Positions 18,837 through 28,244 of a DNA stretch of 64,000 bases are shown one piece after another. The position numbers and the translations under genes were made by a program. The stretch comes from Streptomyces actinomycinicus (GTDB taxonomy: Bacteria > Actinomycetota > Actinomycetes > Streptomycetales > Streptomycetaceae), in the NCBI RefSeq assembly GCF_016741775.1, contig NZ_JAERRK010000002.1, positions 1 to 64,000 on the forward strand, given 5' to 3'. A model generated the notes under the pieces. It ran no database searches. It had not been told where the DNA came from and saw nothing but the letters and a program-made list of their open reading frames with translations. Every line of letters starts with the position of its first letter. The stretch's first letter is position 1.

Positions 18837-19820
18837 GTGGAGTACGCCATAGAGACCCACGACCTTTCCAAGAGCTACGAACGTCACAAGGCCCTCGACG
18901 GGCTCGGTCTCGCGGTTCCGCCGGGAACGGTCCTGGGGCTGCTGGGCCCGAACGGTTCCGGCAAGACCACCACGGTCCGGCTGCTGACGACCCTGCTCAG
19001 GCCCGATTCCGGCAGCTGCCGGATCGTCGGCCTCGACGTCGTCAAGCAGGCCAAGGAGGTCCGGCGCAACATCGGCCTGGCCGGACAGTACGCGGCGGTC
19101 GACGAGCGGCTGACCGGACTGGAGAACCTCCGGCTCATCGGGACCCTGTACCACCTCGGCCGGCGCGAGGCCCACCGCCGTACCGACGACCTGCTGGAGC
19201 GGTTCGGGCTGACCGATGTGGCGGACCGTCAGGCCAAGACGTACTCGGGCGGTATGCGCCGGCGTCTCGACCTGGCGGCGAGTCTGCTCGCCGACCCGCC
19301 CGTGGTGTTCCTGGACGAACCGACCACGGGCCTGGACCTGATCAACCGCATCGCCATGTGGGAGCTGGTCCGGGAGCAGACCGCCCGCGGTACGACCGTG
19401 CTGCTGACCACCCAGTACCTCGAAGAGGCGGACCAGCTGGCCGACCGGATCGTCGTCCTCAAGAACGGCCGGACGATCGCCGACGGCACCCCTGACGAGC
19501 TGAAGGTGGGCGTGGGCGGCCAGCGCCTCGAGGTGACCCTCGCCGATCCGGCACGGGCCCAGGACGCCGCCCGTGCCCTGCGCGAGTGGGGCGTCGGCAC
19601 GGCGACCGTCGGCGAGGGCGGCCGGCGGGTGACCGTGCCCGTCGACGGCGGCATCGACGCCGTCGCCACCGCGGTCACCGCGCTCAAGGGCGAGGGCGCG
19701 CACATCGTCGACTTCAGTCTGCGCAAGCCGTCGCTCGACGATGTTTTTCTCAGCCTGACCGGGCACGGAACACCGGCCCGGGATTCGCAGCCGGACGCAG
19801 AAGCGGAGCACGCGGCATGA
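18837..19820 (+). CDS. DrrA-like ABC transporter ATP-binding protein
   Basis: 327 residues from a GTG with GAGGAGG upstream. Walker A is GPNGSGKTTT near residue 40, the signature is YSGGMRRRLDLA, and Walker B is PVVFLDEPTTGLD. The C-terminal extension of about 100 residues is typical of the DrrA/daunorubicin-resistance group. It overlaps the permease gene by 4 nt (ATGA). Members energise export of the cluster's own product and often give self-resistance. Its location inside the cluster suggests that it exports the lipopeptide. Confidence 0.93.
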   Translation: MEYAIETHDLSKSYERHKALDGLGLAVPPGTVLGLLGPNGSGKTTTVRLLTTLLRPDSGSCRIVGLDVVKQAKEVRRNIGLAGQYAAVDERLTGLENLRLIGTLYHLGRREAHRRTDDLLERFGLTDVADRQAKTYSGGMRRRLDLAASLLADPPVVFLDEPTTGLDLINRIAMWELVREQTARGTTVLLTTQYLEEADQLADRIVVLKNGRTIADGTPDELKVGVGGQRLEVTLADPARAQDAARALREWGVGTATVGEGGRRVTVPVDGGIDAVATAVTALKGEGAHIVDFSLRKPSLDDVFLSLTGHGTPARDSQPDAEAEHAA

Positions 19821-20605
19821 GTGAGGTAATCGTCGACGGTGTGGCCCTGATCGGGCGGCACATCAAGCACATCCGCCGGGTCCCGCAGAAGCTGCTCTCC
19901 GTCACCGTGATGCCGGTGACCATGGTCCTCGCCTTCGGTTACATCCTGGGCAGCGCCATGGACGTGCCGGGCGTCGAGTACCGCGAGTACTTCATGGCGG
20001 GCGTGTTCGCCCAGGTCATGGTGGCGGGGATGACCACGACCGGTGTGGGCGTGTGCGAGGACCTGAACAACGGTCTCGTGGACCGTTTCCGGTCGCTGCC
20101 CATGTCCCGGTCCGCCGTCCTCATCGGGCGGACGGTGTCCGATCTGCTCCTCTCGGCGATCGCCTGCGTCGTGATGTCGGTCGTCGGGTTCGCGATCGGC
20201 TGGCGCATTCACGGCGGCTTCTGGTCCGCCCTCGCCGGATTCGGTCTGGTCCTGCTCCTCGGGTTCGTCGCCATCTGGGGCGGAGCGCTGCTGGGGCTGG
20301 TCCTGCGCAACGCCGAAGCGGTGGGCTCGCTCGGGTTCGTGATCGTCATGCCGTTCATGTTCCTGTCCAGCGCCTTCATCCCGCTGGACGGACTGCCGGG
20401 CTGGCTGCGCGCGGTCGCCCAGTGGAACCCGCTGACCGCGGTCACCGACCAGTGCCGGCGCCTGTGGGGCAACTCGACCACCGCCCACGGCGACGGCTTC
20501 GCCGCCGCACACCCGGGCCTGGTGTCCCTCGTGGCCCTGGCGGTCCTGTTCGTGGTGATCGTCCCGGCCACCGTGCGCAGCTTCGGCAAGGCCACGGCCC
20601 GCTGA
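19817..20605 (+). CDS. DrrB-like ABC-2 transporter permease
   Basis: 262 residues; the ATG overlaps the ATPase stop. It has about six hydrophobic segments (around residues 28-48, 58-80, 107-128, 138-162, 168-190 and 228-250) and the ABC-2 signature ending in FIPLDGLPGWLRAVAQWNPLTAVTD. It forms the membrane part of the exporter with the preceding ATPase. The next gene begins directly after its stop (TGA-ATG), so the three are co-translated. Confidence 0.92.
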   Translation: MSEVIVDGVALIGRHIKHIRRVPQKLLSVTVMPVTMVLAFGYILGSAMDVPGVEYREYFMAGVFAQVMVAGMTTTGVGVCEDLNNGLVDRFRSLPMSRSAVLIGRTVSDLLLSAIACVVMSVVGFAIGWRIHGGFWSALAGFGLVLLLGFVAIWGGALLGLVLRNAEAVGSLGFVIVMPFMFLSSAFIPLDGLPGWLRAVAQWNPLTAVTDQCRRLWGNSTTAHGDGFAAAHPGLVSLVALAVLFVVIVPATVRSFGKATAR

Positions 20606-21175
20606 ATGGCCGCCGAGGAGACTTCCGGGGGCGGAGCCGGCGAGGTTCCCGGGGCGCGGCTCGACGAAGTGATGCCGCAGTGGCACTTCCGCAAGCGTCC
20701 CCACCGGGTCCGGATCGACGGGCCGGGCGAGGCCGTCCTGCGGGCGGTCACGGAGGTCACGTGGTCGGAAGTGCCACTGTTCTGCACACTGTTGCGGGTC
20801 GCGTCGTTCGGCCGGGTGCGTCGCGATCCGGGCCGGGCGGTCCTCGAGGAGTTCCTCTCCAGCGGCTTCACGACGCTGATGCGTGACGACCGGGAGCTGG
20901 TGCTCGCCGCGGTGTCGGGCGGTGAGCCGTTTCCCCCGCACGACGCGGACGGGGCGCGGGTGGCCTGGTTCCGCGACTACGCCGAGCCCGCCTCGACCAA
21001 GGTGGCCTTCGACTTCCGGTTCGTCGACGGTGTCCTGAGCACGGAGACCCGGGTCTTCGGCGCCGACGAGGCGGCCCGTGGCCGGTTCCGCCGGTACTGG
21101 TCGCTCATCCGGCTGCCGGCCGGGCTCGTCCGCAGGGAGATCCTGCACGCGGTCCGCCGCCGGGTCCAGCAGTGA
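20606..21175 (+). CDS. Conserved protein of unknown function linked to the exporter
   Basis: 189 residues, starting immediately after the permease stop. No catalytic motif is apparent. The C-terminal part (TKVAFDFRFVDGVLSTETRVFGADEAARGRFRRYWSLI) looks like the strand-rich half of an SRPBCC/START-type lipid-binding fold, followed by a basic helix. The N-terminal RVASFGRV and FTTLMRDDRELVLAAVSGG fit the same idea. The resemblance is only suggestive. It has no signal peptide or membrane helix. Coupling to the transporter suggests it presents the hydrophobic product to the exporter or otherwise helps with it. Confidence 0.6.
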   Translation: MAAEETSGGGAGEVPGARLDEVMPQWHFRKRPHRVRIDGPGEAVLRAVTEVTWSEVPLFCTLLRVASFGRVRRDPGRAVLEEFLSSGFTTLMRDDRELVLAAVSGGEPFPPHDADGARVAWFRDYAEPASTKVAFDFRFVDGVLSTETRVFGADEAARGRFRRYWSLIRLPAGLVRREILHAVRRRVQQ

Positions 21176-21180
21176 CGGTC

Positions 21181-21196
21181 CCGGCCGGGCGGCCGG
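21181..21196. terminator. GC-rich hairpin between convergent genes
   Basis: CCGGCC and GGCCGG form a 6-bp stem with a 4-nt loop in the 22-nt space between two convergent stops. There is no T-run. It is a plausible but weak bidirectional terminator. Confidence 0.4.
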
Positions 21197-21197
21197 C

Positions 21198-21617
21198 TCA
21201 GCTCTCGATGAGCCGGTGCAGGAGGACGGTGTCGAAGACGTCCTCCATACGGACGGCCCGGCCGCCCCGCAGCGTCCAGGCGTGCACGAACTTCAGCCGC
21301 TCGGTCCGCCCGCTGAGCGACGTGACGTCGCGGGAGCCGAACACCACGACGCGGTCGCCGGACTCCACGAACTCCTCGGGATACAGGCGCATCCCGCCGA
21401 GGACCGCGGGCACCCGGGACAGGAACTCCCTGACTCCCTGGTGACCGACGCAGGTGCCGCCGAGGCCGTAGTCGGCCATGCCGTCGGGGTGCACCCACTC
21501 GACCTCCGGGTCGAGGACGTCCAGGAGGGCGGCGGAGTCACCGGCGCGGAACGCTTCGTAGGCGGCCTGGACCAGGGCGAGCCGGGGTGAGCACTCGCGG
21601 GCGGGGGTGGGATTCAC
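21198..21617 (-). CDS. SnoaL-like (NTF2-fold) protein
   Basis: 139 residues from a GTG. LVQAAYEAFRAGDSAALLDVLDPEVEWVHP, then GVREFLSRV and FVHAWTLRGGRAVRMEDVFDT are characteristic of the SnoaL-like/NTF2 superfamily. Members include polyketide cyclases, isomerases and small hydrolases. The residues needed to choose among these are not clear. It follows the epimerase-like gene by 13 nt on the same strand and may tailor the polyketide or peptide. Many proteins of this fold have unrelated functions. Confidence 0.8.
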   Translation of the reverse strand: MNPTPARECSPRLALVQAAYEAFRAGDSAALLDVLDPEVEWVHPDGMADYGLGGTCVGHQGVREFLSRVPAVLGGMRLYPEEFVESGDRVVVFGSRDVTSLSGRTERLKFVHAWTLRGGRAVRMEDVFDTVLLHRLIES

Positions 21618-21630
21618 TGGTTGACGCTCC

Positions 21631-22599
21631 TCAGCGGTGGGCGGGCACGCGGACGTGGTCGGGGAAGTGGGCCAGCAGGGTGCGCCGGATGCCGTCGCGC
21701 CAGCCGACCGCGCAGGGCCCGGTCAGCGCCCGGCGCAGGGTGGGGTCGAACTGGTAGGTCTCCCTGGTGACCGCGCTGGGGACGAGATGCGCCTCGACGC
21801 CCGTCAGTTCTTCCATGAAGCGGATGCAGTCGGTGATGCCGACGGCCTCGTCGCCGCCCCAGTTGACGAGCGTCGCCGGGGTCTCGGCGGCTCGCCACAG
21901 CGAGGGGACCTGGGCGACCAGGTCGTCGGTGTGCAGCAGGGAGCACCAGTTCTGCCCCTCCAGGGGGACGGCGATGGGCTCACCCGCCAGCATGCGCTTG
22001 AAGTACAGCATCGGGACTCCGCCGTAGCCCCCGGGGCCGTAGGCGATGTTCAGCCGGGCGATGGTGGTGGGCAGGCCGAGGACCTGGGCGAAGGCGCGGA
22101 CCGCGCCCTCGGCCGCGAGCTTGGCCACCGGATAGGCGGGCAGCCAGTCGGCGACCCCGTCGACCGGATCCGTCTCGGTGTAGCGGTGGTCCAGGGACTG
22201 CCGGGCGTACACCGCGCCGGTCGACACGTACAGGAAGCTCTCGGCCGCCCGGCAGTGGGTCATCAGCCGGCCGGCCGCCACCGAGTTCGCTTCGACGGCC
22301 GCGTTGAAGTCTCCGTCCTCGCCCCGGCGGACGGCTGAGTGCAGGACGTGGGTGAAGTCGTCCGGTACGTCGGCGAGCGTGTGGTCCGACGGGTCGGTCA
22401 TGTCCCAGTACCGGGTGGTGATGGACCGCTCGTTGAGCCGGCGTTCGACGCCCGGGGCGCCGAACCGCCCCAGGCACCAGACCTCGTTGTGTTCCGCCAG
22501 CGCCTCGGCCACCGGCCGGGCCACCTGGCCGGTGCCGCCGGTCACCAGGATCTTCTTGCCCCTCAAAGCCGCTGTGCGGTCCTGCTGACGCGTGTGCAT
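21631..22599 (-). CDS. NAD-dependent epimerase/dehydratase family protein
   Basis: 322 residues from ATG 22599, with GGGGGAC upstream. It is an extended short-chain dehydrogenase: the nucleotide motif VTGGTGQVA is near residue 20, the catalytic YPVAK near 156, and a serine/threonine-rich YVSTGAVY segment precedes it. The closest functional classes are nucleotide-sugar epimerases, 4,6-dehydratases and reductases of acyl or peptidyl groups. No sugar-synthesis or glycosyltransferase gene is visible nearby, so a sugar role is not supported. Reduction or modification of a carbonyl in the product is more likely. Confidence 0.82.
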   Translation of the reverse strand: MHTRQQDRTAALRGKKILVTGGTGQVARPVAEALAEHNEVWCLGRFGAPGVERRLNERSITTRYWDMTDPSDHTLADVPDDFTHVLHSAVRRGEDGDFNAAVEANSVAAGRLMTHCRAAESFLYVSTGAVYARQSLDHRYTETDPVDGVADWLPAYPVAKLAAEGAVRAFAQVLGLPTTIARLNIAYGPGGYGGVPMLYFKRMLAGEPIAVPLEGQNWCSLLHTDDLVAQVPSLWRAAETPATLVNWGGDEAVGITDCIRFMEELTGVEAHLVPSAVTRETYQFDPTLRRALTGPCAVGWRDGIRRTLLAHFPDHVRVPAHR

Positions 22600-22643
22600 C
22601 GTGTCCCCCCGGTGTGTGGTGTCGTCGGTTCGCCGGTCATGGT

Positions 22644-25442
22644 TCAGTGGCGGTCGTGGCCCCGGGCCGCGGCTCTTGCGGCGGCGGTGCGGTCGGCCTC
22701 TTGCAGGGCGCGGTCGAGTTCGCCGCGCAGGATCCCCTGGAAGGCGGCGACGTGCCGGGGGCCCATCAGGGTGTAGTGCTCGCCGGGCACGTCGATGTAG
22801 CGGTTCGGTCCGGTCGTGTGTTCGTCCCAGCGGCGCAGCTCGTCGCGGATCCAGGCTTCTTTCGTGCCGCGCAGGGGCGTCGCGCTGAAGACGCTGACCG
22901 AGGGCACCGAGCCGCTCGGTTCGTAGCCGCGGCCGAGGTCGGTGAGGGAGTCGGCCAGTGCCGCCCAGTCCCCGAACTTCTTCTCGTCCATCCGGAGGGA
23001 GGCGAGGCGCTGCGGGTCGGCCTCGGCCAGCAGCGCGCCCGGCTGCTCCTCCTGCCGCATGCCGCGCAACCGGGCGGGCAGCTCCAGGGACTGCCGCTTG
23101 TCGATGAGCCCGAGAAAGAAGGCCAGGTTGACGGCGGTCTCGGTGAAGTCCAGTTCCTTCATGCGGTACTTGATGTGGGGCGGCAGGTTGAAGCTGCCGA
23201 CGAAGTCGACCCGTTCGCCCTGGGACATGAGCACCTTGGCGATCTCGAAGGCAACGGCGGCGCCGAAGGAGTAGCCGGCGACGGCGTAGGGGCCGTGCGG
23301 CTGCCGGGCCCGGATGGCCTGGACGTAGCAGTCGACCATCTCGTCGAAGGTGGCGAAGGGCTTCTCGTGGGCGCCGAAGCCGCGGGCCCGCAGGGCGTGG
23401 AACGGGCGGTCGCCCGCGAAGTACCGGGCGAGGCTGACGAACACCAGGACCTCGCCGACGCCGGGGTGCACGCAGAACAGCGGGGTCTTGGTGCCGCCGG
23501 TCTGGAGGGGCACCAGCGGGTCGTACACGGCCGGTGCGGGCGGCTGCCCTCCGGTGAGACGGGCGGCGAGGGCGCGGACCGTCGGGGCCTTGAGGACGGT
23601 GACGACCTCCGGACGGACCCCGCCGAACCGTTCTGCCAGCTTGCTGCACAGGCGCAGGATGTCCAGGGACGTCCCGCCCAGGTCGAAGAAGTTGGCGGTG
23701 GCGCCGACGGCGTCGGGCTCCATGCCGAACAGCTCGGCGTAGACCTCCGCGACGGCGTGCTCGGCCGGCCCCTCGGGCGCGACGTGCCGGCCGAGCATCT
23801 GGACGGAGAGTGCGGCCACGGCCCGGCGTGCGGCGTCGTAGGCACCGGCTGCGAGCCGCTCGCGCATGAGGGCGCGCCGGATCTTGCCGAGGCTGGTCTT
23901 GGGGAAGGCGTCCTTGGGCAGCGGCAGGACGAGCGCCGGTCTGAATCCCCAGTGGCCGACCACGGCGCTGCCGACGGCTGTCACCACCCGGTGCAGCGCC
24001 GCGTCGTCGGCGTCCGGGACCTCGGGGTGGAAGGCGATCACCAACTGCTCGGTGTCGCTGCCCTCCGGGCGGACGGGAAAGGCCGCGCAGTACGATCTCG
24101 CCACTCCCTCCAGCGTCTCCAGGACGCTCTCCAGGTCGTGGCTGTAGTAGTTGACGCCATTGACGATGACGCTGTCCTTGCTGCGCCCCACGAGCGTGAG
24201 CCGCCCGTCGTCGATGCGTCCGAGGTCGCCGCTGCGGAACCAGCCGTCGGCGGTGAACGCGTTCCGCGTGGCCTGCTCGTCGTTGTGGTAGCCGGGGGTG
24301 ATCACGGGCCCGTACAGCTGGAGTTCCCCCACCTGGCCCGGGGCCAGCACACGGTCGTCGGAGCCGGCGATCCGGATGTGCACACCGTCGATCGGGGTGC
24401 CCAGGCTGGCGAACTCCTGGCCCCGGTCCACGTCGGGGAAGGCCGCCCGGGAGTAGACGCTGCCCGCGCAGGTCTCGGTCATGCCGAAGGCCGGCCACAG
24501 GGTGTCGCGGGCGAGGCCGTGCGGCGCGTACGTGTCGAGGAACGCCTCGCCGGTGGTGCGTACGACCGCCTCGCCGCCGCTGATGATCTGGCGCACCCGG
24601 GACAGGTCGAGGCGTTCACCGGTCCCGCTCAGCCGTGGTGCGGCGGCGTTGAGGAGGCCGAGCAGGAAGTTGGGGGTGAAGCTCATGGTGACGCCGTGGC
24701 GCGCGATGAGCCGGAGGAACTCCAGGGGTTCCCCGAGGATCACCGGAGCCGCCACGTGCAACTGCCGGCTGCCGGTGGAGAGCGGCAGCAGGTGACATTC
24801 GAGGAGGGCCGCCACATGGTCGAAGGAGACCCAGTTCAGCGTGGTGTCGGCGGCGGTTAGCCGGTGGGGGCCGTTCTTGCCCGCCATCGATGCCAGCAGG
24901 TTGGCGTGACTGAGAACGACAGCCTTGGCCGCGCCCGTCGACGCCGATGTCAGCATGAGGACGGCGGTGTCCTCGGGCCGCGCGGTGCCCGGGGTGGCGG
25001 GCGGGACCTCGGACAGCCGTCCGAGGGAGAAGGCCACGTACTCCTGAGCCGGGGGGAGTTCGGCGGCGAGTGCGTCGCTGGTGACGACGAGGGGGCGGCC
25101 GAGGAGCCGGTCCACGTGGGCGAGGTGGGCGGCCCAGCGGTCGGGGTCGCCGCGCAGGGGCGCCACGGGGCAGGGCACGAAGCCGCCCAGGACGGCGGCC
25201 CAGAACGCGGTGAGGAACTCCCGCGGCTCCTCGAGGATCAGTACGACCTCGTCCTGCGGCCGCAGGCCCTGCGCGCGCAGCACGCCGAGCAGCCGCAGGG
25301 CGTCGTCGAGCAGTTCGGCGTAATTCTGGTCACGGTATGCGGCGTCCGCACCGCCCAGGCAGTAGCGGATACCCGAGTCGGGGTGCTGCTGTGCGGCATG
25401 CAGAAGCAGGTCGGCGACGTTCTGCGGCGCTGCGGTGCTCAA
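22644..25442 (-). CDS. Acyl-ligase - ACP - thioesterase protein
   Basis: 932 residues from a TTG at 25442 that has GGAG 7 nt upstream; an upstream in-frame GTG at 25532 has no ribosome site. The N-terminal 550 residues form an AMP-dependent acyl ligase like the loading AL domains of hybrid synthases (core motif [18 protein letters not shown], then [10 protein letters not shown] and KTSLGKIRR). A carrier domain follows with [11 protein letters not shown], then a thioesterase with [11 protein letters not shown] (serine nucleophile) and a late HYTLMG histidine. It has no condensation domain. It should adenylate a carboxylic acid, load it on its own carrier domain, and release or transfer it with the thioesterase. 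Substrate and partner are unknown. Confidence 0.88.
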   Translation of the reverse strand: MSTAAPQNVADLLLHAAQQHPDSGIRYCLGGADAAYRDQNYAELLDDALRLLGVLRAQGLRPQDEVVLILEEPREFLTAFWAAVLGGFVPCPVAPLRGDPDRWAAHLAHVDRLLGRPLVVTSDALAAELPPAQEYVAFSLGRLSEVPPATPGTARPEDTAVLMLTSASTGAAKAVVLSHANLLASMAGKNGPHRLTAADTTLNWVSFDHVAALLECHLLPLSTGSRQLHVAAPVILGEPLEFLRLIARHGVTMSFTPNFLLGLLNAAAPRLSGTGERLDLSRVRQIISGGEAVVRTTGEAFLDTYAPHGLARDTLWPAFGMTETCAGSVYSRAAFPDVDRGQEFASLGTPIDGVHIRIAGSDDRVLAPGQVGELQLYGPVITPGYHNDEQATRNAFTADGWFRSGDLGRIDDGRLTLVGRSKDSVIVNGVNYYSHDLESVLETLEGVARSYCAAFPVRPEGSDTEQLVIAFHPEVPDADDAALHRVVTAVGSAVVGHWGFRPALVLPLPKDAFPKTSLGKIRRALMRERLAAGAYDAARRAVAALSVQMLGRHVAPEGPAEHAVAEVYAELFGMEPDAVGATANFFDLGGTSLDILRLCSKLAERFGGVRPEVVTVLKAPTVRALAARLTGGQPPAPAVYDPLVPLQTGGTKTPLFCVHPGVGEVLVFVSLARYFAGDRPFHALRARGFGAHEKPFATFDEMVDCYVQAIRARQPHGPYAVAGYSFGAAVAFEIAKVLMSQGERVDFVGSFNLPPHIKYRMKELDFTETAVNLAFFLGLIDKRQSLELPARLRGMRQEEQPGALLAEADPQRLASLRMDEKKFGDWAALADSLTDLGRGYEPSGSVPSVSVFSATPLRGTKEAWIRDELRRWDEHTTGPNRYIDVPGEHYTLMGPRHVAAFQGILRGELDRALQEADRTAAARAAARGHDRH

Positions 25443-26028
25443 GGGATTCTCCGATACCTCAGGATGCGGCAGGGCGTGCGGCCCCGGCCGGTGTCGAAGG
25501 ATGGAAAGGACAGAAGTTCCGTGAGCTGCCACTTCACAAGGCCATTCACGAGTCCGGCGCCGGCAGTGGGCGGAACTATTGGGGACGCTATCGGCGCAGC
25601 GGCCACCGTCCGGGACGGTGGTTATCGACAGGGAAATTCTTCATGAACCGAGCCACGAGGGCTTCGGGCCGGCGCTACGCGGGCGGCTCAATGATCACGG
25701 GGCCGGATCCGGCAGTATCTGATATATATCCGAGGCGGACCGTAATGCCCCGTATGGAATTCTCCACCCGGGTGCGCAGTCTCCCCCGCCGCCAGCCGGG
25801 CGGTGGGCGGAAGGAGTGCTCTGGGTGGGTGAAGGACGCGTCGTCACAGGGTCACCGTAGGCAGGAAAGTGCCTTGTGGGGCGGCCGTATGACCCCTAGT
25901 TGACAGCCGCACAGCACTAGGTGATGAGGCACCTACCCTGTGCGACCGAAGTGGTAATCGAGTCTTCTGTTTTCAGAGCGCTACTGCAACTTGGTGACAC
26001 CCGCCGACAAGTCCTGTTATCAATGGTA

Positions 26029-26053
26029 TGGAGTCCCCGTTGAGCCGACTCCA
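26029..26053. promoter_or_regulatory. Perfect inverted repeat, candidate operator
   Basis: TGGAGTC and GACTCCA separated by 11 nt, a 7-bp perfect dyad with centres about two helical turns apart. It lies just upstream of the predicted promoter for the regulator pair, so it may bind one of the cluster regulators. The binding protein is unknown. Confidence 0.5.
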
Positions 26054-26076
26054 AATCCATGCCGCTCAGCCGCAAG

Positions 26077-26106
26077 TTGACTGAATCCGATCACTCGTTC
26101 TAGTGT
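26077..26106 (+). promoter_or_regulatory. Predicted vegetative promoter for the first regulator gene
   Basis: TTGACT and TAGTGT separated by 18 nt, close to the streptomycete housekeeping consensus (TTGACA, TAGRRT). It predicts a transcript start near 26113 and a leader of about 160 nt before the regulator start. Confidence 0.6.
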
Positions 26107-26273
26107 CTGTCCGGTTCGAGCTAATTACTGCCCGCCCAGCGGCGGCCGCGAGCCAGGTTATTTAATGTGCAACCGGTTCACGGTCCCCGTAGCGCCCTCG
26201 ACCTTGCCGAACAGGCACGGAACGCGGAGCGGAAAACGGCAGGCAAGGTCTGAACACACGGGGGATACACGAA

Positions 26274-27050
26274 TTGGACGTGATAGTTGAACCGCCGGCC
26301 CTGCGCACGACGGGCGGCTGGGCCGGTGGCCACGCCGCTCATCTGGAGCACGCACTGCTCCAGGCCAGGGCCCTGATCGAATCCACGGTGTCGATGCACC
26401 GTGAGCGCCAAGCCCTTCCCAGTCCCGTGGCGCGCAACAGCGTCGCCCAGCTCGGTGACGCCATGGAGCAGCTCATCGGCCGCGCCCGGCACTCCGTCGC
26501 CATCGCCCTCACCGGCCCCGGCGAGTTCACCGAATCCGCCCTCCGGCTCCTTGCCCGCGGCCCGGCCCGGGCGACCGTGCGGGTGCTGTGCACCACCGAC
26601 GCCACACAGGTCTCCGCCGACCGGCTCCGCCGGCTCCCGCAGCCGCGTCTCGACGCACGCGTCACCGACAGCGAACTGCGCAGGGTCCTCGTGGTCGACG
26701 GCACGGTCGCGCTCGTCCAGGCGCCCGGACACGCGCCCGACGGGCAGTTCGCCGTCGTCCACGACACCGCCGCCGTACGTGCCCTGGAACTGCTCTTCGC
26801 CGGGGCCTGGTCCGGCAGCCGCGGCCTGGCGGACCACCTGCGGCTCAGCCCCCGTCTGCGTACCGAACTCGTCCGGAACATCCTGGAGCGGCTGCGCGCG
26901 GGCCACACCGACGAGGCGGCCGCCCGCGAGATCAACGTCTCCCTGCGCACCTACCGGCGGTACGTCGCCGAGATCATGCGGGAACTCGACGCCAACTCGC
27001 GTTTCCAGGCCGGGGTTCGTGCGGTGGAGTACGGCCTGCTGTCGGCCTGA
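26274..27050 (+). CDS. LuxR-type HTH regulator, cluster paralog 1
   Basis: 258 residues from a TTG with GGGGGA 8 nt upstream; a GTG 6 nt later is an alternative start. Residues 1-185 form an alpha/beta region (SVAIALTGPGEF, ATVRVLCTTDA, RRVLVVDGTVALVQ) resembling the TrmB C-terminal or phospholipase-D-like sensor fold. The C-terminus (about 205-255) is a LuxR/GerE-like helix-turn-helix: GHTDEAAAREINVSLRTYRRYV, then LDANSRFQAGVRAVEYGLL. No phosphoacceptor aspartate of a response regulator is evident. It is a probable pathway-specific regulator of the cluster. It is closely related to the next gene and to the one at 35359. Confidence 0.85.
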   Translation: MDVIVEPPALRTTGGWAGGHAAHLEHALLQARALIESTVSMHRERQALPSPVARNSVAQLGDAMEQLIGRARHSVAIALTGPGEFTESALRLLARGPARATVRVLCTTDATQVSADRLRRLPQPRLDARVTDSELRRVLVVDGTVALVQAPGHAPDGQFAVVHDTAAVRALELLFAGAWSGSRGLADHLRLSPRLRTELVRNILERLRAGHTDEAAAREINVSLRTYRRYVAEIMRELDANSRFQAGVRAVEYGLLSA

Positions 27051-27129
27051 CCGGACAGGGTCATCACCGGGTGGGCGACCCCGCGCGGGCGCCCACCCGG
27101 CCCAAGGGGAACGGGGAGAGCGAGAAGAC

Positions 27130-27912
27130 GTGTCCGATCGTCCCGAGGACGAACTGGAACAAGCGCTGCTGGAAGTACGGGCACTCATCGAGTCGTCCGT
27201 GGCCATCCACCGCGACCGCAGCGCACAGGAACAACTCATCACCGCCGTCGAGAACGACTACGCCGCCGTCCTCGACACCGCCCGTACTCTGATCCGGGGG
27301 GCCACCCGCAGCATCGACATCGTCCACGCGCGGCCGCCGAGCGCCTCGGACCGGGCGGCACGCCCCTCGGACCGAGCCGAACGGGAGCTGCTCTACGCCG
27401 CGGCGGAGGGGGTGGGGGTGCGCCTGCTCACCATCCCGCCGCTGCTCGACGAGGAGTTCGTGCGCGAGCAGTTCGGCAGGCACCGGCCGGTGGCGGTCCG
27501 CGTGTCGCGCATGCCCCCGCTGCAGGCGCTCATCGTCGACGGCAGCGCCGCGCTCGTGGTGGCCGACTCCTCCGTCGGGCGCCGATCCTCGGTGATCCGG
27601 GTGCCCGAGGTGCTGCACACCCTGCGCACGTTCTTCCAGAGCGTGTGGAGCGACGCCGTGCCCGCGGGCGAGACCGTCGTCTTCGGTGACCGGGACCGTG
27701 CGGCACTGGCCCAGCGGATCCTGGGCGCCCTGCAAGCCGGGGTCACCGACGAGGTCGCCGCCCGCGAACTGACCGTCTCGGTGCGGACCTACCGCCGCTA
27801 CGTGGCGGAGATGATGTCGCTGCTCGGCGCCAGCTCCCGCTTCCAGGCCGGGGTGCGGGCCGCCGAACTGGGCCTGATCCCGGCGCCGAGGCCGGGGTCC
27901 GCGGGCCGCTGA
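27130..27912 (+). CDS. LuxR-type HTH regulator, cluster paralog 2
   Basis: 260 residues from a GTG 79 nt after the first regulator. It has the same architecture: an N-terminal helix (ELEQALLEVRALIESSVAIHRDR), an alpha/beta sensor-like region (TRSIDIVHARPP, VGVRLLTIPPLL, QALIVDGSAALVVAD), and a C-terminal HTH (GVTDEVAARELTVSVRTYRRYV, then LGASSRFQAGVRAAELGL). The LIES(S/T)V start block is shared with paralog 1. The two are probably co-transcribed. They may bind DNA as hetero- or homodimers. No ligand can be predicted from sequence. Confidence 0.85.
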   Translation: MSDRPEDELEQALLEVRALIESSVAIHRDRSAQEQLITAVENDYAAVLDTARTLIRGATRSIDIVHARPPSASDRAARPSDRAERELLYAAAEGVGVRLLTIPPLLDEEFVREQFGRHRPVAVRVSRMPPLQALIVDGSAALVVADSSVGRRSSVIRVPEVLHTLRTFFQSVWSDAVPAGETVVFGDRDRAALAQRILGALQAGVTDEVAARELTVSVRTYRRYVAEMMSLLGASSRFQAGVRAAELGLIPAPRPGSAGR

Positions 27913-27938
27913 CGCGCATCGGGCGGTCGGGCCCTCTG

Positions 27939-27967
27939 TGGGCGCCGGGGAGGGAACCCGGCGCCCA
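27939..27967. terminator. Bidirectional terminator between regulator and MbtH genes
   Basis: TGGGCGCCGGG and CCCGGCGCCCA form a perfect 11-bp stem around a 7-nt loop, located between convergent genes. There is no T-run, as is usual in Streptomyces. Confidence 0.75.
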
Positions 27968-28004
27968 TGTCCACGTGTGCCCGTACGCCGGGCCGGGCGG
28001 CCCG

Positions 28005-28223
28005 TCAGCCCGCCTGCCGCGCCATCGCCGCGATCAGGCTCTTGGGCCGCATGTCGGTCCAGTTCTGTTCGATGTAGTCCAGGCAAGCCTGCCGGCCGTC
28101 CTGCCCGTACACGGTGGTCCATCCCTGCGGTACGTCGACGAAGGCGGGCCACAGAGAGTGCTGGCCCTCGTCGTTCACCAGGACGTAGTAGCCGGCATCC
28201 TTGTCCTCAAAGGGATTCGTCAT
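28005..28223 (-). CDS. MbtH-like NRPS accessory protein
   Basis: 72 residues with all the conserved MbtH features: the NPFED start, [22 protein letters not shown], the [21 protein letters not shown] block with the invariant tryptophans, and the final SL. MbtH proteins bind adenylation domains and increase their solubility or activity. It is the last gene of a leftward operon with the diaminopropionate pair and probably serves the NRPS subunits at the left end of the cluster. Confidence 0.96.
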   Translation of the reverse strand: MTNPFEDKDAGYYVLVNDEGQHSLWPAFVDVPQGWTTVYGQDGRQACLDYIEQNWTDMRPKSLIAAMARQAG

Positions 28224-28244
28224 GGTTGATTCGCTCCGTTCCGG

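Larger units (their letters stand above)
25443..26273. promoter_or_regulatory. Long divergent regulatory region
   Basis: 830 bases separating the acyl-ligase gene (leftward) from the first regulator gene (rightward), relatively AT-rich. It contains three inverted repeats and one good promoter, listed separately where clear. Another imperfect pair is ACTTG/CAAGT at 25989-26012. CCTAG/CTAGG with a 17-nt gap sits at about 25896-25922. I see no convincing gene; an open frame at 25337-25903 lacks a ribosome site and has atypical composition. Confidence 0.6.

Noticed and set aside
21631..22599. Deoxysugar epimerase implying a glycosylated product
   Set aside because: No nucleotidyltransferase, sugar dehydratase or glycosyltransferase gene lies in the window, so a sugar role is unsupported.
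25337..25903. A 188-codon plus-strand frame in the divergent region
   Set aside because: Irregular composition, no ribosome site, and it covers the acyl-ligase gene start and operator-like dyads.
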